64,000 nucleotides of DNA. Source: Fimenecus sp964540535 (lineage in GTDB: Bacteria > Bacillota > Clostridia > Oscillospirales > Acutalibacteraceae). The stretch covers positions 174,512 to 238,511 of the forward strand of contig CAZIMO010000003.1 of NCBI GenBank assembly GCA_964540535.1, in the 5' to 3' direction. Of the stretch, positions 15,494 through 25,586 are shown in pieces (the stretch's first letter is position 1; every line of letters starts with the position of its first letter). The notes under the pieces were generated by a model. It had not been told where the DNA came from and did no database searches. It was given only the letters and a program-made list of their open reading frames with translations. The translations under genes and the position numbers were made by a program.

Positions 15494-16714
15494 TTAATTA
15501 TCAGTTGTTTTCTTTGAAACATAACCGCCTATAACTGTGACAGCGGTTTTTCTGTCCTCTTCAAGATGAATATTTGTGTCGCCGTAAAGCTCAAGCTGAA
15601 GCTTTTGCGCCGCAAGAGGATAGTCAACAACCCAAATCCAAGCAGTTGAACGTGAAGAATATCCATAACGTGTATCGGGAGTGGGCATTGTCATTTCTGA
15701 TATTTCAAACTTTGCCCAACCGCCTGCAACTGCCTGTGCCGCATAAGAAAGAATTGATTTTTGGCTGATATTTGTTCTGACATTTGCAAGAATTACATCG
15801 GCGACCTCATTGATTTGAGAAAGCGAAGCATTTAAGCACTTGTCAATAAGAGCATTGATTACTTGACGCTGACGTGCAACACGGCTTACATCGCCGTCGG
15901 CATCAGAATATCTTACTCTGCTGAATGCCAATGCCTGCTTGCCGTCTAAAGTCATAACTCCGCCCTTTGTTTGGGTAATTTCAGTACCCTTTACTTCTCT
16001 TATGCCTTTGTTCATATAAGGAATAACATACGCAGGAACATCAACTGTAACTCCGCCCAATATGTCAATTACCTGGGTAAACGAATCAAAATCAACAAGC
16101 ACATAACCGTCAATCTCAATTTTATAATCGTTTTCTATTGTTTCAACAAGATATGCGGGTCCGCCGTTTGAGCAAGCAGCGTTAAGCTTTGCATAGCGGT
16201 CAAACTGATCCATATAAGTGTAGCTGTCACGCATAAATGAAACAAGCTTGACTGTCTTATTCTTCTTGTCAATAGATACCAAAATCATTGCGTCTGTATT
16301 GCCCTTATCGGTAACGCTTGCTCTTTTTGGCTGTTCGGCAGAAGCGTCACTGCCTACAAGAAGAACATTGATAACATTCTTATTACTCATTTTGTCGCCG
16401 CCGTTAGTAGCCCAATTTTTAAGAATTTCTCTGAAATCGTTACCTGTTGCATCGTCCATTTCAGCAAAGTCAAGAGTTTCGTCTTCGTGTTCGCTGAATT
16501 CTTGAGTCGGGTCAATTGTTGTAGTTTCATTCTTGTCAATGTTAATAAGACCGAGCTTTTGAATTAAAAATCCGCCGGCTACAAGTACGATAACAAGAAT
16601 AAGAGCAACAATAGGAAGAATAATCAAAAGTGCTTTTTTCTTTTTCTTCTTTTTTTCATCATCAGGTGTTTGAATAATATCGTTTCCTGTTAATTCTTTC
16701 TTGTTGTTTTCCAT
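15494..16714 (-). CDS. LCP-family (LytR-CpsA-Psr) cell-wall glycopolymer ligase
   Basis: The start at 16714 is chosen for its well-placed AAGGAAAG ribosome site. The protein has a Lys-rich cytoplasmic stretch, one membrane helix (about residues 30-53, ALLIILPIVALILVIVLVAG) and an outside LCP domain. That domain opens VINVLLVGSD and contains VSFMRDSYTYM, in which the Arg contacts the lipid pyrophosphate, then GGVTVDVP and ALAFSRVRYSDADGDVSRVARQRQ in two consecutive stretches, with the conserved R-x-R and D residues. LCP enzymes attach teichoic acids or capsule chains to peptidoglycan. It stands alone between gyrA and the CPBP gene. Confidence 0.92.
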   Translation of the reverse strand: MENNKKELTGNDIIQTPDDEKKKKKKKALLIILPIVALILVIVLVAGGFLIQKLGLINIDKNETTTIDPTQEFSEHEDETLDFAEMDDATGNDFREILKNWATNGGDKMSNKNVINVLLVGSDASAEQPKRASVTDKGNTDAMILVSIDKKNKTVKLVSFMRDSYTYMDQFDRYAKLNAACSNGGPAYLVETIENDYKIEIDGYVLVDFDSFTQVIDILGGVTVDVPAYVIPYMNKGIREVKGTEITQTKGGVMTLDGKQALAFSRVRYSDADGDVSRVARQRQVINALIDKCLNASLSQINEVADVILANVRTNISQKSILSYAAQAVAGGWAKFEISEMTMPTPDTRYGYSSRSTAWIWVVDYPLAAQKLQLELYGDTNIHLEEDRKTAVTVIGGYVSKKTTDN

Positions 16715-16795
16715 AAATCTCTTTCCTTTCACAAGCAGAAAAAATTACGCTGTATCCTAAATATTTTAACGGACAAAATACTTTAAGATTATATT

Positions 16796-19327
16796 TTATT
16801 TTGTAACCTCATCCGTATTTTTTTCCGTAATTTCAATATTTTCATTTGTTTCTTCTTCATGCTGAGCAATCGAAATCGTAACAACCTTTTCGCCCTCTTT
16901 GGTTTTCATAAGAATAACACCCTTTGAGGGACGGTTGCACTCTCTAACCTGCTCAGACGGTAAACGGATAATAATACCGTCTGAAGAAATCATAATAATA
17001 TCTTGACCGTCTTCTACCATTTCGATAGCGCAAACTTCGCCGAACTGCTCTGTATGGTAGTTTGTAAGACCCTTACCGCCACGGTTCTGAACACGGTAAT
17101 TTGAAACATCGCTTCGTCTGCCGTAGCCCTTTTCACTGATGGTAAGCACCTTACCCTCATTGCTGAAGATGACCATTCCCACAACCTCGTCATCTTCACC
17201 GAGAGTAATTGCGCGGACGCCGCGGGCCGTTCTGCCGATTGCGCGGGCGTCATTTTCATTAAAGCAAATGCTCATACCCTTGCGTGTAGCAACCATAAGA
17301 TTTTGTTCACCGTCAGTAAGCTTTACCCAGCGAAGCTCGTCGCCTTCGTCAAGATTTATTGCAATAATACCGCTCTTGCGAATATTTCTGTAAGCGTCAA
17401 GCTCGGTACGTTTAATAATACCGTTCTTTGTAGCCATACAAAGATAGTATTTATTCTCACCGAAATCAGGTACTCTAAGCATTGCGGTAACTTTTTCTTC
17501 CGCAGTAATAGGAAGAATATTTACAATATTCATACCCTTGCTGTTTCGTGTACCCTCCGGAATTTCATAGCCTTTAAGACGGTACATCTTTCCCTCGGAA
17601 GTGAAGAAAAGAATATAATCGTGAGATGAGCATATAAACATTGTTTCTGCAACATCTTCTTCACGGCGTGTCATACCCTTAATACCTTTACCGCCACGGC
17701 GCTGAACCTGATATGTTTCAACAGGCTGACGCTTGATATATCCCATCTTTGTAAGAGTGAATACACAATCCTCTTCTGCAATAAGGTCTTCAATATCAAC
17801 CTCACCGCTTACATTTACGATTTCGGTTCTTCTATCGTCATTATATTTTTTGCCGATAACTTGAAGTTCATCCTTTAAAATTTCCTTAATTCTTGTTTCA
17901 GAGCCGAGAATTTCAAGATATTCTGCAATTTTTGCGCGCAATTCGTCACGTTCTGCAATAATTTTAATAATTTCAAGACCTGCCAACTGACCGAGGCGGA
18001 ATGCTACGATTGCGCTTGCTTGAGGCTCATCAAAATCAAATTTTTCCATAATAGCGGTTTTAGCCTCTGCCTGACCGCCCTTGCAGGCACGGATTGTAGC
18101 AATAATTTCATCAACAATATCAATTGCACGGGCAAGACCCTCTAAAATATGCTCTCTTGCCTGGGCTTTTTTAAGGTCATACTGTGTTCTGCGTGTAATA
18201 ACCTCACATTGGAACTTAATATATTCCTCAATAATCTGTTTAAGAGTGAGAATTTTCGGTTCGCCGTTTACTAAAGCCAATTGAATAATACCGTATGAAA
18301 TCTGCAACTGTGTCATTTGGTAAAGCTGATTAAGCACAACCTGCGGATTTGCATCACGCTTTAAGTCGATAACTATTCTCATACCGCCGCCGCGTTGTGA
18401 TGAATAGTCGTTTATATCTGAAAGGCCCTCAATTCTCTTTTCCTTATGCAAATCTGCAATCGACTCAATAAGTCTTGCTTTATTTACTTGATAAGGAAGC
18501 TCTGTAATTATAATCTGAAAACGGCCGTTTTTCTCATTTTCAACTATTTCAGCACGTCCGCGGAGTGTGATTTTGCCACGGCCCGTAGCATAAGCGGCAC
18601 GAATACCTGCTTTGCCCATAATAATACCCTGTGTCGGAAAATCGGGTCCCTTAATATGCTCCATAATTTCATCAAGAGAAGCGTCGGGATTATCAATCAC
18701 GCATGAAATACCGTCAACCAATTCGCCGAGATTATGGGGCGGAATATTTGTAGCCATACCAACCGCAATACCTGTTGAGCCGTTTGCAAGAAGATTTGGG
18801 TATCTTGCAGGCAATACAGTAGGCTCTTTAAGACGGTCGTCATAGTTTGTTGTGAAATCAACTGTATCTTTATCAATATTTGTCAGCATTTCAAGAGCGA
18901 TTTTACTCATTCTTGATTCTGTATAACGGTATGCAGCAGGCGGATCGCCGTCGATTGAACCGAAGTTACCGTGACCGTCAACAAGCACATATCTCATTGA
19001 GAATGTCTGCGCAAGACGAACCATTGCGTCATAAACAGACGCGTCACCGTGGGGATGGTATCTACCAAGCACCGAACCGACTGTGTCAGCGCACTTACGG
19101 TATGGCTTGTCAGGATAAAGTGAATTTTCATACATTGTATAAAGAATTCTTCTGTGAACAGGCTTTAAGCCGTCACGAACATCGGGGAGCGCGCGAGAAG
19201 TAAGAACAGCCATTGAATAACTGAGAAATGAGCTTTTCATTTCATTGTTAATCTCAACATTTATAATATTCTGTTCTTCAAGCGGCACATATCCGCCGAG
19301 ATTATGATTCATATTTGATTTAGCCAT
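16796..19327 (-). CDS. gyrA: DNA gyrase subunit A
   Basis: The 843-residue subunit breaks and rejoins DNA in the gyrase heterotetramer. The catalytic Tyr lies in AAYRYTESRMSKIA. The winged-helix domain, a coiled coil and six beta-pinwheel blades follow, with the GyrA box QRRGGKG at the start of the C-terminal domain. In the quinolone region the HPHGDASVYD motif has Ala where E. coli has Ser83. The ATG at 19327 follows AGGTAA and lies 11 bp after gyrB, so the two are one operon. Confidence 0.98.
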   Translation of the reverse strand: MAKSNMNHNLGGYVPLEEQNIINVEINNEMKSSFLSYSMAVLTSRALPDVRDGLKPVHRRILYTMYENSLYPDKPYRKCADTVGSVLGRYHPHGDASVYDAMVRLAQTFSMRYVLVDGHGNFGSIDGDPPAAYRYTESRMSKIALEMLTNIDKDTVDFTTNYDDRLKEPTVLPARYPNLLANGSTGIAVGMATNIPPHNLGELVDGISCVIDNPDASLDEIMEHIKGPDFPTQGIIMGKAGIRAAYATGRGKITLRGRAEIVENEKNGRFQIIITELPYQVNKARLIESIADLHKEKRIEGLSDINDYSSQRGGGMRIVIDLKRDANPQVVLNQLYQMTQLQISYGIIQLALVNGEPKILTLKQIIEEYIKFQCEVITRRTQYDLKKAQAREHILEGLARAIDIVDEIIATIRACKGGQAEAKTAIMEKFDFDEPQASAIVAFRLGQLAGLEIIKIIAERDELRAKIAEYLEILGSETRIKEILKDELQVIGKKYNDDRRTEIVNVSGEVDIEDLIAEEDCVFTLTKMGYIKRQPVETYQVQRRGGKGIKGMTRREEDVAETMFICSSHDYILFFTSEGKMYRLKGYEIPEGTRNSKGMNIVNILPITAEEKVTAMLRVPDFGENKYYLCMATKNGIIKRTELDAYRNIRKSGIIAINLDEGDELRWVKLTDGEQNLMVATRKGMSICFNENDARAIGRTARGVRAITLGEDDEVVGMVIFSNEGKVLTISEKGYGRRSDVSNYRVQNRGGKGLTNYHTEQFGEVCAIEMVEDGQDIIMISSDGIIIRLPSEQVRECNRPSKGVILMKTKEGEKVVTISIAQHEEETNENIEITEKNTDEVTK

Positions 19328-19338
19328 TTTTTTACCTC

Positions 19339-21300
19339 TTAAATGTCAAGATTAGTAGCGTATTTAGCGTTCTTTTCAATAAATTCTCTTCTCGGCTCAA
19401 CCTTGTCGCCCATAAGAACAGAGAATGTTTCGTCAGCTTCCATAGCGTCTTCAAGTGTTACACGGAGCATTGTGCGTGTTGCAGGATCCATTGTGGTTTC
19501 CCAAAGCTGTTCGGGATCCATCTCACCAAGACCTTTGTATCGCTGAATGTCACAGTTACCGCCCATTTCTTCAATAAGCTGATCTCGCTGTTCATCAGAG
19601 AAAGCATATTCGTGGCGCTTGCCCTTGCTTACTTTAAAAAGCGGAGGCTGCGCAATATAAATATAACCGTCATCAATAAGCTCACGCATATATCTGAAAA
19701 AGAATGTAAGCAAAAGTGTTCTGATATGCTGACCGTCAACGTCGGCATCCGCCATTATTACGATTTTATGATAACGGAGCTTTTCAATGTTAAATTCCTC
19801 GCCGATACCTGTACCGAGAGCCGTAACAACAGGAGTAAGCTTATCATTGCCTATAACCTTGTCAATTCTTGCTTTTTCAACATTGAGCATTTTACCCCAA
19901 AGCGGAAGAATTGCTTGTATTCTGTTATCTCTGCCTTCTTTTGCAGAACCGCCCGCAGAATCTCCCTCGACGATGAATATTTCTGTATTTTCAGGGTTTT
20001 TGTCAATACAGTCGGCAAGCTTACCGGGAAGTGAGTTGCCTTCAAGTGCTGATTTTCTTCTTGCGCTGTCTCTTGCCTTTCTTGCAGCTTCTCTTGCACG
20101 CGAAGCGTCAAGGGCCTTATTGAAAATAGCCTTTGCAGACGAAGGATTTTCTTCAAAATATGTCATAAGCTTTTCGTATATCATTTTTGATACGATAGCC
20201 TGCATTTCAGTATTACCGAGTTTACCCTTGGTCTGACCTTCAAATTCTGCTTCTGTCAGCTTGACGCTTATAACGGCAGTCAATCCCTCACGGACATCGT
20301 CACCCGAAAGATTTTTGTCGTTATCTTTAAGTAATTTGAATTTTCTTCCGTATTCATTAAATACACGGGTAAGCGCAGTTTTAAAGCCGTTTTCGTGAGT
20401 ACCGCCGTCAATTGTGCGCACACCGTTGGCAAAGCTTAAAATTATTTCATTATAGCCGTCATTGTATGAAAGCGAAACTTCGGCACTTCTGTCACCGTTT
20501 ACGGTTGAAAAATGCATAATATCGTTAATTACGGGAGTAAGACCGCGGCTTGTATTTATATAATCAACAAATGATCTGATACCGCCCTCATAACAGAAAT
20601 TTTCTGTTACAATGTTTTCGGGGTCACGGCTGTCTGTAAGCGTTATTGAAAGCCCTGCATTCAAAAATGCCTGCTCACGAAGTCTTTTTTGAAGAATTTC
20701 ATATTCATAAACAGTTGTTTCAGTGAATATTTCGGGGTCAGCCTTGAACATAATATATGTTCCTGTTTCGTTTGTATCTCCTACAACCTCAAGCTCGGTC
20801 GCAATATTACCTCGTTCAAATTTTTGACGGTGAATATGGCCGTTTTGGCTTACTTCAACAACAAACCATTCAGAAAGCGCGTTAACTACCGAAGAACCAA
20901 CGCCGTGCAAGCCGCCTGAAACCTTATAACCGCTTCCGCCGAACTTACCGCCTGCGTGAAGTATTGTCAAAACAACCGTAACCGCAGGAAGTCCCTGTTT
21001 TTCGTTTATGCCGACAGGAATACCTCTGCCGTTATCTCTTACTGTAATAATATTATCGGGTAAAATTTCAACCTCAATATGAGTACAGTAGCCTGCAAGC
21101 GCTTCGTCAATTGAGTTATCCACAATCTCATATACAAGGTGATGAAGTCCCTTGGGACCCGTAGAGCCGATATACATACCGGGGCGCTTTCTTACCGCTT
21201 CAAGTCCTTCAAGAACTTGAATGGCAGAGGCGTCGTATGTTTCGGTTACGACCGTATCCATAACCTCTTCTTCTTCAATGTTTTTAATCTGGTCGCTCAT
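19339..21300 (-). CDS. gyrB: DNA gyrase subunit B
   Basis: The 653-residue ATPase subunit has the GHKL pattern: EIVDNSIDEALAGYC, VRDNGRGIPV and a lid GGLHGVGSSVVNALS. It ends with the TOPRIM domain, where EGDSAGGSAKEGRD and DADVDGQHIRTLLLTFF give the metal-binding acids. LPLWGKMLNVEKARIDKV has Trp at the E. coli Lys447 position, which I recall as common in Clostridia. A GGAGG ribosome site precedes the start at 21300. It lies downstream of recF and remB in the conserved origin operon. Confidence 0.98.
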   Translation of the reverse strand: MSDQIKNIEEEEVMDTVVTETYDASAIQVLEGLEAVRKRPGMYIGSTGPKGLHHLVYEIVDNSIDEALAGYCTHIEVEILPDNIITVRDNGRGIPVGINEKQGLPAVTVVLTILHAGGKFGGSGYKVSGGLHGVGSSVVNALSEWFVVEVSQNGHIHRQKFERGNIATELEVVGDTNETGTYIMFKADPEIFTETTVYEYEILQKRLREQAFLNAGLSITLTDSRDPENIVTENFCYEGGIRSFVDYINTSRGLTPVINDIMHFSTVNGDRSAEVSLSYNDGYNEIILSFANGVRTIDGGTHENGFKTALTRVFNEYGRKFKLLKDNDKNLSGDDVREGLTAVISVKLTEAEFEGQTKGKLGNTEMQAIVSKMIYEKLMTYFEENPSSAKAIFNKALDASRAREAARKARDSARRKSALEGNSLPGKLADCIDKNPENTEIFIVEGDSAGGSAKEGRDNRIQAILPLWGKMLNVEKARIDKVIGNDKLTPVVTALGTGIGEEFNIEKLRYHKIVIMADADVDGQHIRTLLLTFFFRYMRELIDDGYIYIAQPPLFKVSKGKRHEYAFSDEQRDQLIEEMGGNCDIQRYKGLGEMDPEQLWETTMDPATRTMLRVTLEDAMEADETFSVLMGDKVEPRREFIEKNAKYATNLDI

Positions 21301-21325
21301 TTTTTTCCTCCGTCAAAAATATGAC

Positions 21326-21574
21326 TTATTTTATTCTCTTAAATATTGTTGATGTATTAAACGGTGATATATATATTTTTCTTTCACTGCCGTCATCTGT
21401 TACAACAAAGGATTTCGGCAGTTCTTCAAAGGATACCGTTATGCACTCGCCGTTTTTTGACGCCGTATTTATATATTCACGCGTAGATTTTGAAACTGTT
21501 GTATTATCAAGGTCAAAAATGCCTAAAATGTTTTTGTCAGTTATAACTGTTTCTTGACCCAATTCAATATACAT
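21326..21574 (-). CDS. remB: RemB/YaaB-type DUF370 regulator
   Basis: This 82-residue protein matches the DUF370 family member encoded between recF and gyrB in Bacillus (YaaB, renamed RemB, linked to biofilm matrix control). Supporting features are MYIELGQETVI at the start, IFDLDNTT and the C-terminal KIYISPFNTSTIFKR. The stop-start overlap with recF (21574) indicates translational coupling. The position in the origin operon strengthens the call more than the sequence alone does. Confidence 0.8.
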   Translation of the reverse strand: MYIELGQETVITDKNILGIFDLDNTTVSKSTREYINTASKNGECITVSFEELPKSFVVTDDGSERKIYISPFNTSTIFKRIK

Positions 21575-22668
21575 CAGTCCACCGCTTTTCCGTTTTCTAT
21601 TTTAAATATTTTACCTGCGCAAAGCCGTGAAACCGTTTCTTTTTCACAGCATGTAATGAACACCTGTTTTCCGCTCATTTTATTGAGAATGTAATTTTGA
21701 CGCGTGCTGTCAAGCTCGCTCATAACATCATCAAGCAAAATTACAGGATGCTCGCCCTTTAAATCTTTAATTATTTCTGCTTCACCAAGTTTTAATGAAA
21801 GCGAAGCGCTTCTTTGCTGACCCTGCGAACCGAATTTTCTTGCTGAAATACCGTTTATCAGTATTTCAATATCATCACGGTGAGGTCCGCTTGTAGTATT
21901 TTTTAAATATAAATCATTTGGGCGGTGTTTTTGCATACTTTCAAAATATATTCTTGCAATATCCTGCTTTTCTTCGCTTTCATAACGGACATTGCTTAAA
22001 TATTTAATTTCAAGCTCTTCTTTTTCGCCCGAAATACCCAAATAAATTTCAGCCGCTTTTTTTTGAAGCATTTTAATGTAATTTATTCTGTCAACGATTA
22101 CTTCTGCGCCTGCGGCGGCAATTTTCTCGTCCCAAATATCAAGAGTATCTAAAAGCGACGGATTTTCGCCTGCATTTTTTAAAAGCGCATTTTTTTGCTG
22201 AATCAGATGATTAAAATATGTCAGTTTTCTTGCATATACATTATCGGTTTGACTGATAGCCGTATCAATAAATTTTCTTCTGTTTACAGGTCCGTCTTTA
22301 ATAAGGGACAAATGAACAGGAGAAAATACCACGCTGTAATATTTGCCTATCAATTCACGGGGAGAAGTAAGATTTACTCCGTTTAAATTTGCCGTTCTTC
22401 TTTTTTCAATAAAAATTGCGGCATTATTTTCACGAAGCTCGGTCTGAAAGCTCATTGAAATTTTAGAATTTTCACGTTCAAACTTCACAAGCTCACTGTC
22501 TTTTGAGGTTCTAAAGCTTTTACAGCCTGTAAAAAGCCATATTGACTCTAAAAGATTAGTTTTGCCTTGACCGTTTTTACCGTATATTACATTTATTTCT
22601 TTATCGGGAAAAATCCCCATAAAATCTATATTACGAAAATTTTCAATTTTAATTTCGTTAATATACAT
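21574..22668 (-). CDS. recF: DNA replication and repair protein RecF
   Basis: The 364-residue SMC-like ATPase loads RecA at single-strand gaps through the RecFOR pathway. The opening MYINEIKIENFRNI is followed by Walker A YGKNGQGKTNLLESI (about residues 29-43). A signature FGSQGQQRSASLSLKLGEA and Walker B HPVILLDDVMSELD follow in the C-terminal third. Length is normal. It overlaps both neighbours, yaaA upstream and remB downstream, by one base each, as part of the dnaA-dnaN-yaaA-recF-remB-gyrB-gyrA operon. Confidence 0.96.
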   Translation of the reverse strand: MYINEIKIENFRNIDFMGIFPDKEINVIYGKNGQGKTNLLESIWLFTGCKSFRTSKDSELVKFERENSKISMSFQTELRENNAAIFIEKRRTANLNGVNLTSPRELIGKYYSVVFSPVHLSLIKDGPVNRRKFIDTAISQTDNVYARKLTYFNHLIQQKNALLKNAGENPSLLDTLDIWDEKIAAAGAEVIVDRINYIKMLQKKAAEIYLGISGEKEELEIKYLSNVRYESEEKQDIARIYFESMQKHRPNDLYLKNTTSGPHRDDIEILINGISARKFGSQGQQRSASLSLKLGEAEIIKDLKGEHPVILLDDVMSELDSTRQNYILNKMSGKQVFITCCEKETVSRLCAGKIFKIENGKAVD

Positions 22669-22910
22669 CAGACAACCTCATAAATCACACTGTCAAATAA
22701 AACTTCGTCGCCTACACGGATTTTTTTGCCGCGTGCAGTACAGATTTCTCCGTTTACCTTAACTTCGCCCTCTTGAATTACAATTTTAGCGTGACCGCCT
22801 GTCATAACTGCATTGCATAGCTTTAAAAGCGAATCAAGTCTTATAAAATCCGAGTCAATTTTAATTTCACGGTGTTCTTTAGGTTTAACTCGTACAGAAA
22901 TTTTTTTCAT
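22668..22910 (-). CDS. yaaA: S4-domain RNA-binding protein YaaA/RlbA
   Basis: The 80-residue protein is a lone S4 domain of the YaaA type always found between dnaN and recF in Firmicutes. It contains FIRLDSLLKLCNAVMTGGHA, then VIQEGEVKVNGEICTARGKK and a basic-acidic end. It is reported to take part in ribosome or RNA-related control in Bacillus; the exact role is not settled. It is 2 bp downstream of dnaN and overlaps the recF start by one base. Confidence 0.9.
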   Translation of the reverse strand: MKKISVRVKPKEHREIKIDSDFIRLDSLLKLCNAVMTGGHAKIVIQEGEVKVNGEICTARGKKIRVGDEVLFDSVIYEVV

Positions 22911-22912
22911 AC

Positions 22913-24034
22913 TCAGTTCATCCTTACAGGAAGTACCATAAATAAGAAGCTTCTCTCATAAATAAGCGAATTGTCATCTTCGGGTACCATAATAATAGGT
23001 GAAGTTGCACCGTTTAAACGAAGAGTAATTTCATCTGTATCGCAAACTTTAAGCGCGTCAAGAAGATATTTATTGTTAAAGCCAATTTCAACTCTTTCGC
23101 CCTGTATATCTGCAAGAAGTCTGTCATTTGCAGTACCGAGAGCAGTTGTACTTGAAATTCTGATTGAGTCAGTATCAAAAATACATCTTATATAGCTCTT
23201 TATTCTTTCGGTAATAATAAGCGATGTTCTTTCAATACTGCTTATAAGCTTTCTTGTATTTACCTTAACTTCTGTTTTTGCAGTTGTCGGAATAGCGCTT
23301 CTGTAACTTAAAAATTCACCCTCAAGAAGTCTTGAAACTATTACATATTTACCGCATTCTAACATAATATGGCGTGATGCCACTACCATTGAAACTGTTT
23401 CATCACCGTCGCCTGCAAGCTTAACAACCTCATTAAGAGTCTTTTTAGGAATAATAAATACCTTTTCTTCGCCTACATAGTCAATTTTTTCATTTCTGAC
23501 AGCAAGTTTATAGCCGTCAACCGCAACAAGACGTATATTTTCATTTGTAACCTCAAAACGAACGCCTGTATGTACCATTTTTGCTCCGTTATCAGCAGAT
23601 GCAAATATAGTTTTTCTTATCATATCCTTTAAAATCTCGCCGTTTACTACAATGGGAAAACCGCCCGAAACTGACGGAAGCTCGGGATAATCAGCTTCTG
23701 AAAAGCCTGTAATTGAAAATTCAGAGTCACCGCTCTTAATTTTGCAAATAAGACGCTCGTCACACTCAATTGAAACTAAATCATCGGGAGTATTTCTTAA
23801 AATATCGCAAAGAATTTTTGCATTGAGAATAATACTGCCTGTCTGTTCAACTCTTCCTTCAACAGAAGTGATAATACCCATTTCAAGGTCATATCCTGTG
23901 AGCATAATTCGGTCATTTTCGGCTTTTATTAAAATACCCTCAATTGTAGGAAGATTTGAGGACTTTGCAGAAGTTGCTCTTTGAACATTCATACAAGCCT
24001 CACTTAAAATCTGAGAGGAACAGATAAATTTCAT
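22913..24034 (-). CDS. dnaN: DNA polymerase III sliding clamp (beta subunit)
   Basis: The clamp subunit has three similar domains over about 373 residues: MKFICSSQILSEACMNVQRA, then SSNLPTIEGILIKAENDRI, NRLL-type loops, and a C-terminal IMVPEDDNSLIYERSFLFMV plus LPVRMN that matches the clamp's Y-x-x-x-LMP(V/M)R(L/M) end. I chose the second ATG (24034), since AAGGAG lies only one base before the ATG at 24040 but seven bases before this one. It is transcribed away from dnaA, with part of the origin between. Confidence 0.97.
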   Translation of the reverse strand: MKFICSSQILSEACMNVQRATSAKSSNLPTIEGILIKAENDRIMLTGYDLEMGIITSVEGRVEQTGSIILNAKILCDILRNTPDDLVSIECDERLICKIKSGDSEFSITGFSEADYPELPSVSGGFPIVVNGEILKDMIRKTIFASADNGAKMVHTGVRFEVTNENIRLVAVDGYKLAVRNEKIDYVGEEKVFIIPKKTLNEVVKLAGDGDETVSMVVASRHIMLECGKYVIVSRLLEGEFLSYRSAIPTTAKTEVKVNTRKLISSIERTSLIITERIKSYIRCIFDTDSIRISSTTALGTANDRLLADIQGERVEIGFNNKYLLDALKVCDTDEITLRLNGATSPIIMVPEDDNSLIYERSFLFMVLPVRMN

Positions 24035-24040
24035 AATCAT

Positions 24041-24272
24041 TCTCCTTTTTCATAAATAAAGAAATATATAAAGTATAGTATTAGTAGTAGAGTCGGTTGA
24101 AACTGTTGAAAAACCTGTTTTTTTCTTATTTATTAAGTAATTAGCCTTAAAAAACAGCTTTGAAAAGGGCTTCAAAAATTTGTCGGTATTTAAGACAGAT
24201 TTTAACTTGTTGAAAACTCAATTGTTGAAAACTTATAAATTGTTGAAAATAAAGTCAGTTTCAAACTAAATA
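24041..24272. other. oriC: oriC part 1 (dnaA-dnaN intergenic) with TGTTGAAAA repeats
   Basis: There is no ORF in this 232-bp gap. It carries four copies of TGTTGAAAA in one orientation at 24104, 24208, 24223 and 24241; the last three start 15 and 18 bp apart. A related GGTTGAAAC lies at 24093. The reverse complement TTTTCAACA differs at two positions from the usual DnaA box TTATCCACA, and no canonical box is present. Clustered same-strand repeats between dnaA and dnaN are the normal place for DnaA binding, so I read these as variant DnaA boxes. Confidence 0.7.
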
Positions 24273-25586
24273 TCAGTCGTTTATATTTTTAATAATATCG
24301 TTGATAGTATTTTTGTATTTTGAGTCTGTATTAATTCTGTTCTGAACATTTTTAAGTGCAGAATTTACGGTTGAATGGTTTCTGCCGAATATTTTACCTA
24401 TTTCGTCCTGTGAAAGATCGGTAAGCTCACGGATTATGTACATTGCCGCCTGCCTTGCATTGTTAATAGGAGAATCACGGCGTTCGCTCTTTAACTGTTC
24501 AGCCTCTTTAATACCGAAAGCGAAAGCAACCTTATCAATTATATTATCAATTACAACGCTTATAGGTCTGCTTGTAATAAGAATATCTTTTAAAACATCC
24601 TTTGCAATTTCAACAGTGGGAACAACATTATTAAATGAACAGTAAGCGTAAACATTTTTAACTGAACTTCCCATTTGACGCACATTACCTTTAATATTTT
24701 CAGCAATAAAAAAGCAAACATCATCGGGAATTTGAAAATTAAGATAATTAGCTTTGTCTTTAATAATTGCAACTCTTGTTTCAAAATCTGGCGGTTGAAC
24801 ATCGCAAAGAAGTCCGCTTTCAAAACGGGTTTTAAGACGGTCCTCAATTTTCGGAATTGCACTCGGCGGCTTGTCCGATGTAAGAACAATTTGTTTGCCT
24901 GCTTTGATAAGAGTATCAAAGGTATGGAAAATTTCTTCTTCTGTCTGCGGTTTGCCTGCGATAAACTGAATATCGTCAATTAACAGCGCGTCGCAGGTTC
25001 TGTATTTATGGTGCAAATCATGAGTTGTTTTTGTCTGCAATGCAAAATAAAGCTCGTTTGTTAAATTTTCGCTTGTGGTATAAACAATATTTGCATTTGG
25101 ATTATTATTTTTAAGCTTTTCGATAATTGCATTTAAAAGGTGGGTTTTGCCAAGTCCCGAATTACCGTAAATAAAAAGAGGATTAAAAACCGAACCGGGA
25201 GTTTCGGCAACTCGCATTGAAGCGGTATAAGCAAATTTATTTGACGGACCTACAATAAAATTATTGAATGTAAATTTTTCATTTTCAACACTTGTAAAGC
25301 CGGAGTTTTGATTTTCTTTAGGCTTTTCCTCGGGAATATTTTCAAAAGGAATAATATCAATATCAACATCAAAGCCCATAATATTTAAAAAGGCTTCTTT
25401 TAAAAGCTTGCTGTAACGGTCTTTAAGAACATTTATTTTAAAAAGCTCTGCCGCAATGATAACACGGTCAGCCTCAAGCTTAATAAGCTTTAAAGGCTTA
25501 ATCCACATTTCATAAGCTGTGTTTGATTCCATATTTTCTTTGCAGTAATTGCAAATAGTTTCCCAAAATTGAGAATATGAATTCAA
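24273..25586 (-). CDS. dnaA: chromosomal replication initiator DnaA
   Basis: The 437-residue initiator opens the origin and loads helicase. It has an N-terminal helicase-contact domain, the AAA+ Walker A GNSGLGKTHLLNAI, Walker B ALLIDDIQFIAGK, the sensor TSDKPPSAIP and the arginine-finger region RLKTRFESGL. In domain IV the usual FGGRDHTTV-x-HA signature reads FGRNHSTVNSA: the Asp, first Thr and His that read DnaA-box bases in E. coli (Asp433, Thr435, His439) are Asn, Ser and Ser. The equivalent of Arg399 remains. It is divergent from rpmH. Confidence 0.97.
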   Translation of the reverse strand: MNSYSQFWETICNYCKENMESNTAYEMWIKPLKLIKLEADRVIIAAELFKINVLKDRYSKLLKEAFLNIMGFDVDIDIIPFENIPEEKPKENQNSGFTSVENEKFTFNNFIVGPSNKFAYTASMRVAETPGSVFNPLFIYGNSGLGKTHLLNAIIEKLKNNNPNANIVYTTSENLTNELYFALQTKTTHDLHHKYRTCDALLIDDIQFIAGKPQTEEEIFHTFDTLIKAGKQIVLTSDKPPSAIPKIEDRLKTRFESGLLCDVQPPDFETRVAIIKDKANYLNFQIPDDVCFFIAENIKGNVRQMGSSVKNVYAYCSFNNVVPTVEIAKDVLKDILITSRPISVVIDNIIDKVAFAFGIKEAEQLKSERRDSPINNARQAAMYIIRELTDLSQDEIGKIFGRNHSTVNSALKNVQNRINTDSKYKNTINDIIKNIND

